Below, one piece after another: positions 58,601 through 64,000 of a stretch of DNA of 64,000 nt. Made by a program: the position numbers and the translations under genes. The notes under the pieces were generated by a model, which made no database searches, was not told where the DNA came from, and saw only the letters and a list, made by a program, of their open reading frames with translations. Numbering within the stretch: the first letter of the stretch is position 1; every line of letters starts with the position of its first letter. The stretch is from Dicaeum eximium. Lineage: Eukaryota > Chordata > Aves > Passeriformes > Dicaeidae. The stretch is taken from contig VWZP01007350.1 in NCBI GenBank assembly GCA_013396995.1, positions 790,248 through 854,247 of the forward strand, in the 5' to 3' direction.

Positions 58601-61600
58601 ATTTGACAGACAGGGAAACAAGGTTTCATGTTAAATTTATCATGGTGTGTTCTTGCTGGACTCATTCTATGTCTTCTCCACAGGAGTTCCCTCCTCCTTT
58701 GGCCCTTTTGAGTAAAATTTCAGTGTGACTTCCCTATGCCCAGAAGTTTCCTAATGGGTGTGGGTTTTCAGAACAAAGAAAAGTCAGGAAGAGCATTCAT
58801 TCTGGGCTCTTATTTTTGTCTTGAGGCAGATCAGCCAACAGACCTGTCCAAAATCAGTTTATCATAGAAATTGCTTATTTCATGGTGACCTTTCCCAACA
58901 GACAAGCAATAATGAAAAATTATTTAGGATATATTTCTTCCTTATAAGATTTATTGCATCTTTACTGATGGCAAAATAGCAACATATCCCCTACCCTCAT
59001 GATTTTTTTCTATGAGATCATCTTTAAAATATCTCAACTATGTGCAATATTGATTTTCATTACTGCTGTCACTATGAGATAAAATTAATGCTATCATTCT
59101 TAACTTACAGATGAAGACCTGAGAAAAGCAGTTATTTATTCTAAAGCTGTTCCCTGGTTCTGACAATCTATTTTCATACATACAGGAATAGGATTTTTTT
59201 CAGAGCACCTAATGTTATGTAGCATTTCATGGGTTAACATAATAAATAAAATCTGAACTTTACACCACAATATGCTGAATTCTAGATGAAAATAGCCCAT
59301 ATTTTTAAAGCAGTCACTTGGACTCAAGGTCAATCAGCAGATGTAAAGGGTTAAAAAAGTCACTTAATATGACTACACTTGGAAATGCTCTAAGTGAGGT
59401 TTATAGAATTTCTAAAATCTAAGGGGAAAGAGTTTTTATAGAGAAAAATCAGAAAAAGAAACAATGGAGGAATCATTTAATTGCCTATTTCCCCAGCTGG
59501 AGTGTAGCATCTTACTTCTACATTTTCATTCCAGGATTATAACTGTCACACCACATTATGCTTTGCAAATGCCTTCAAGAATAGTTGCCACTCCATAAAA
59601 ACACAAAAAATTTTGAAAACACTATTTTAATCACAAAACTATTTTTCTTCCACTAACCCCAAACAGTAACTGATTTAGTCTTTACTCTGCTTCTGATGAT
59701 AAGAAAGATTATGAAAACAGCCCTTCCAATGACATTTTTCACTGCAACACCCAAGTTGTTATATCCTCTATTATAGCATGATGTTTAAATGGGTTTTGAG
59801 AGAAATAAGAAAAAAGTATTTATAATGATAATTAAGGTTTCTGAGGGATAATCACTGGAGGGAGACCTCAGCCAGTCAAAGAGAGTGTTTCCTTCCTGTT
59901 AAAGTAGCTATTTTCTTCTTCTTCTACCTCTTCTTGCTACCTCTTTCCTGCTGGCTGATGCTTAGCCCACAACCTTAATGCCATTATAGGATTTGTTCTC
60001 CTATGCCTGCAGTTGTTTTGATGCTCCAGAATGCACACACATTCTGCCCACCTTTTTAACAGCTAAAGTTTGGAGTAAAGAAAGTTAAAATTCTTTTGAT
60101 AGTTACCATATCTTCCCATGCCTTGTAATTCCTCCAACGAGCTTGCACTGGATTCCATTAGTGAAGCAGAAGTATCTCTTGACAATCACAAAATATAGTG
60201 AACAACATCACTTATTTTTTTCCTTAAAACCACCAGCTCGAGGTCTCCAGCTAGAGGTTCTGCATCAGAAATAAAATGATTTCACTTGCAGTGGCATCAG
60301 CAGCAAGCATCAAATGAAAAGCGATTGAAACAGGGAGCGAGTGCTTCTATTTCTCATTCTCTTCTGTGCTTGTCATCATGCTGCCATTTCAGATATTGAG
60401 ATCACTCAACCCTGACATGAGCAAAACCTGTCTCTGAGGACAAGATGGCAAGTGAAAGAGCAGCTTTTAGACTAGCATCTCTTGAAACATGTTATTGCAG
60501 GCAATTGTGAAAATTCAGCATTTGTCTTCCCCAACTTAAATATTTTCCTTCTTACTTCTGTCGCATCAGTATACATTCTTCCACCTTTGAAATGAGAAAG
60601 AAAACCAAATTTTGCAGGTTTTTTGAGAATATTTGAATTATCCAGCCACCACAGTAGATACAGTACTCAAGCTGGTAAAACACCTGTTTCAAACATAGTC
60701 TGATTTTTTTTAACATAACCAAACTTTGCTGAGACTGAAAACCATCCCCATACAAATAAGAGCTACATTCTTGTATATCAAGTAGCTCTAAATGTATCTT
60801 AGGTTTTATTTCCCCTGCACTTTTACTGTTTCTATAAAGAATCACACACAGACTGTTAACTGGCATAGTAAATAAAGAGAAAAGAGAGAAAAGGTATTAA
60901 ATGGAGTGAGGTGTCACATGTCAGATGAAAATTTGGGAGAGTGGAGCTCTTTTCTTCATTCTGACGGTTTTCCTGGAATCCTAGGTACAATCTTACATGT
61001 ATCAGCTCTGTTACCCATCAATAAAATTGAGGAAATGGTACTTTGTTTCACTGCAATGCATTGAGGACAAGTACATTTCAAATTTTAAGTTTCATAGATA
61101 CTTCAGTAATGGGCAACACGGAAGAATGAAAGATAGCAGCTTCCTCAAGAAAAATTAAATTTAACAAGTTTAGCCAAGGCAAACTCTTAAGCAGTGAGTA
61201 GACAACAGTCTGACCTGCGTTGGTGGATGATATCAAAGTGTACCGGCTTCCTAAATAATACTTTGAAGCAGGAGAATGCTTTCCTTCCTTAAACAGCTTC
61301 AGTAGGTGCCCTTATGTCCTTTGAATCTTTACACTTTGACTGTTCTGCTGCACAGGTCGTGCTCGGGAGCAATTTTCCCTTTGCACATCAGGACTGTGTG
61401 ATGTGTAGCACCAGCAAAAACTCAAAACATTTCCTGTGGCTGCTGTTACTGTCCCTCCCTACATCCAAGATGAAGACAAGAGCAAGTTTCAGGATCACAG
61501 GTGTGCATTACATGTCTGCTCTACTGCATAGAGATGATTTATTACATCTTAGGTTAACAGGTGGTAAAGGAGAAAGATAATAAAGGAAAGTGCAGGCAGA

Positions 61601-64000
61601 CACAGAGGTTTTTTTGTGGTTTTTTTTTTACCTCTACAGAAATAAGTTGAGACCTTCTGAAGATCAGAAGGTTTTGAACATTTCTTTGAGACGGGACAGA
61701 AATGTCCTACTGAGACATTGAGTGATTTCTATCCAGACATGCTGCTTCTGTGTTAAGTTTCATCTATTAAGGTCCTTGACAGTGTTTTGAGAACATTAGC
61801 TATAATGAGATAAGTTTATGAGATCAAGGAAGGACAGAAGTTCTGACAAAAAGTGCTACTGAAATTTTTGAAGTTCTGACTGAGTTAGAGTAACTTTATC
61901 CATTGACTACCCCTTTTTGTTCCTATTAGATCACAGTTGAGTTTTAAATGGAACAGCACCAGTAGGATCACAAAAATGGCTTTTTTCCTGTCAAATTTGT
62001 TTGATTTTGTTTTGGTGTCATGTGAGTTTTAGTTGATTGTTTCCTTTATCATTTTACTAGTGATTGCTGACTGAAGAAGGAACTGTATTTGTCCTTGTTA
62101 GGCTGGTGCCAAGCTAGAAATATACTGCTGCTGTCCAGAAAGTTGAACAAGAAATAAGCTCTTTGTGTGACATGGCAGGGCTGAGGTCTCGGGAAAACAC
62201 AGTCAAATTTTTCTTGACGTGTGTATCCAGGCTGAAATCACTGGTTGGTGAATATGTCTTTCATCTATTTCAGCACCTTCTGTCTTCTGTTGAAATTAGG
62301 TTTGCATGCTGTGTAGCTGGAAATGTTTCAGCTGCCTCTTTGAAATTTCATAATATATTTTCTTTGTGGTATTGGACAAAAATCTACTGGTGGGGATAGG
62401 GAGCTGAGGCAGCTCTTAATGCTCAGCTCCCTCAGGGTCACACATCTCTGCTCTGCTTTTCAATTGCTGCTAGATGAGCCTTGTAGTTAAAATACCAGGA
62501 GAAGAAAGGTTCCGAGAATTTGATTCCCAGTTTGAAGTTGACAATTCTCAATAAAGGTAAATATGAAGGCAATGATAGCACAGCCACTTCTCGAGGACAG
62601 GCTGGGTGCCTGCTCAGCTGGAGCTCTCTCCTGTTTTTCTGTTACTCGGATGGCTGCACTGTAAACACCCTGCTCACCCGGCGTGGAAGGGGAAGGGATT
62701 GCTGGTTTCCCGGTAAAAAAATGTGATGGGAGGAAAGGTTTTACAACTCTGTAAAGCTTTGAAGCAATTTATGACTGCACAAGGACAAATAATCAAAATC
62801 TCTGTTCTAGTCTCTACTTAAAAATCACTAATGATTAAGAGGTTTTCTAGTTAACTTCTTAATGTGCCTAAAGACATTAATTAACAACATCTCACCCCAT
62901 TTCAGCTGATTTTTTATAGTCTTTCCCTGCATTGCTTCTCAAGGCTGGGATCCTGATGGCCATGTGGAACTGTTCTTTTTATAACTATTATAACTGTTTT
63001 ATAACTGTTCTTTTTATAACAACATTTAGGTTTTGAAAAACCACAATCATGAGTTCCTTCAGTCTCCTACATTCTACTCTGAATTCCTTCTGACTTTTTT
63101 AAGGGTCCTCTTCCTCTCAGCTCATTATCCTGTTAGCTGTTTTAATGTGTGCTCACTGCAGCTTGTTACAGCTTTCTCTGTGCATTGCTCCTGGCTCCTG
63201 TTTAAGACTACCTCAGTCAAGGCTTCATCAGCACAAAGGAGGGTGGAATACTTTAACATGTAATGGATCTGGTCATTTCATGCATTTAAGATCATAAAAT
63301 TCTCCTCACCTAGTTGCCTTATTTTTCTTCTGTTTTATTTCAGAGTTTGAAAACGAACCTTTGTAAGCTCTGATTTATATTTCCACAGAGCTCATGTTGC
63401 CAAGACAACTATTATAAATGTTCTCTTCTAGAAAAATCTTTGTAGACATAAGAAGCTTTCTCAGATATACCATTCAAGCTGAAATGTTGTAAAATAAATA
63501 GTGAATTCACTAACATTTTTCCTTACATTGTCCACTTAATTGACATGGTGGGGTTATTCCCCATTCTGTATTTGCAGTTTGTTATTCATCCTCACTTGAG
63601 TAGCATAAAGGAAAAAAGCTACTTTTTTGTCTTGATGTTTATTTAAAAATGAGTTAAAAAGGAGCAGGAAGTGTTTCTGGTCAAATATTTTAGGTAATAG
63701 AAATGCATGTTCTCTGTGTTGCTCTGACATCAATTATCAGTATCTTCATAGGGAAAAAGCGGGGGAGGCTTAATTTCTGGCAGAAATATGTTAGCTGCTA
63801 AAGCAACTAAAGAAATTAGCAAGATTGTTGATAGGGTTTTTTATCGATTCCTGGATTTTTTTTGTGATTTCTTATTTCACTTTCTCAGCGCTGCATAATG
63901 CAAGGTGTCTAGGGGCAACAGTACTGACCCTGGACTGATTATACAAATTTGGAAGCTGTAGAAAAGAGAGATATAAGCTGCTACCTTAATTTTACCACTG
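55608..64000. other. Intergenic to window end, no gene seen
   Basis: AT-rich. Contains the G/A-rich tract at 58322-58359, a TTC-rich run near 59914-59940 and a local duplication at 62969-63020 in which a TGTTCTTTTTATAAC word occurs twice. A strong donor-like CAGGTAAGTAT at 55772 is discussed as a finding. By human synteny the next gene would be KCNMA1, but no exon of it is visible. Confidence 0.55.
58322..58359 (+). repeat. G/A-rich tract with quadruplex potential
   Basis: Four G runs of three or more (58322-58325, 58329-58334, 58340-58342, 58356-58359) sit in an almost pure purine strand. Loops are 3, 5 and 13 bases. Confidence 0.6.

Noticed and set aside
1..64000. CRISPR array, operon, prophage or other prokaryotic system
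   Set aside because: The window is clearly vertebrate chromosomal DNA with spliced exons. No direct-repeat arrays or dense gene clusters are present.

Overview
The window is vertebrate nuclear DNA from a bird. It is AT-rich, with short exons in long introns and consensus GT-AG splice sites, and there is no bacterial-style gene packing. Two retroposon traces give the lineage. One is a tRNA-Ile-headed SINE with a CR1-type 3' tail at about 26592-26737, which resembles the passerine family TguSINE1. The other is a short CR1 3'-end remnant at about 28615-28680. If the SINE assignment is right, the organism is a passerine.

Positions 1 to about 32475 hold the 3' three quarters of one plus-strand gene, DLG5 (discs large MAGUK scaffold protein 5). 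I could place 24 consecutive coding exons by hand between 561 and 30737. Every exon joins the next in frame with no internal stop, giving 1393 codons and a TAG stop. The encoded part runs in this order: end of the central coiled coil, PDZ1, PDZ2, a long Ser/Pro-rich linker (most of it in one 1020-base exon), PDZ3, PDZ4, SH3, a polybasic hook and a catalytically dead guanylate-kinase-like domain. Roughly 520-530 N-terminal residues (CARD-like region and most of the coiled coil) lie upstream of the window. The gene looks intact. Notable splice features are an apparent GC-AG intron after exon 19 of the window and a NAGNAG acceptor at exon 9. A single N sits in the polypyrimidine tract of the exon 23 acceptor.

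The 3' UTR starts at 30738. It contains Pumilio-type motifs, two adjacent AT-rich hairpins (32086-32157 and 32166-32208) and two candidate poly(A) signals (32214 and 32450).

From about 32476 to 64000 I find no supportable gene on either strand. The longest open frames there (154-155 codons) are about what chance gives in this length. By human gene order (POLR3A, DLG5, KCNMA1 in the DLG5 reading direction) this would be the spacer between DLG5 and the 5' end of KCNMA1. That is inferred from synteny, because no KCNMA1 exon is visible. The spacer holds a 67-bp tandem duplication, a perfect CA/TG hairpin, low-complexity T/G-rich and purine-rich tracts, and a few segments that might be regulatory. 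I found no convincing undescribed biological system. The findings below are modest and ranked accordingly.
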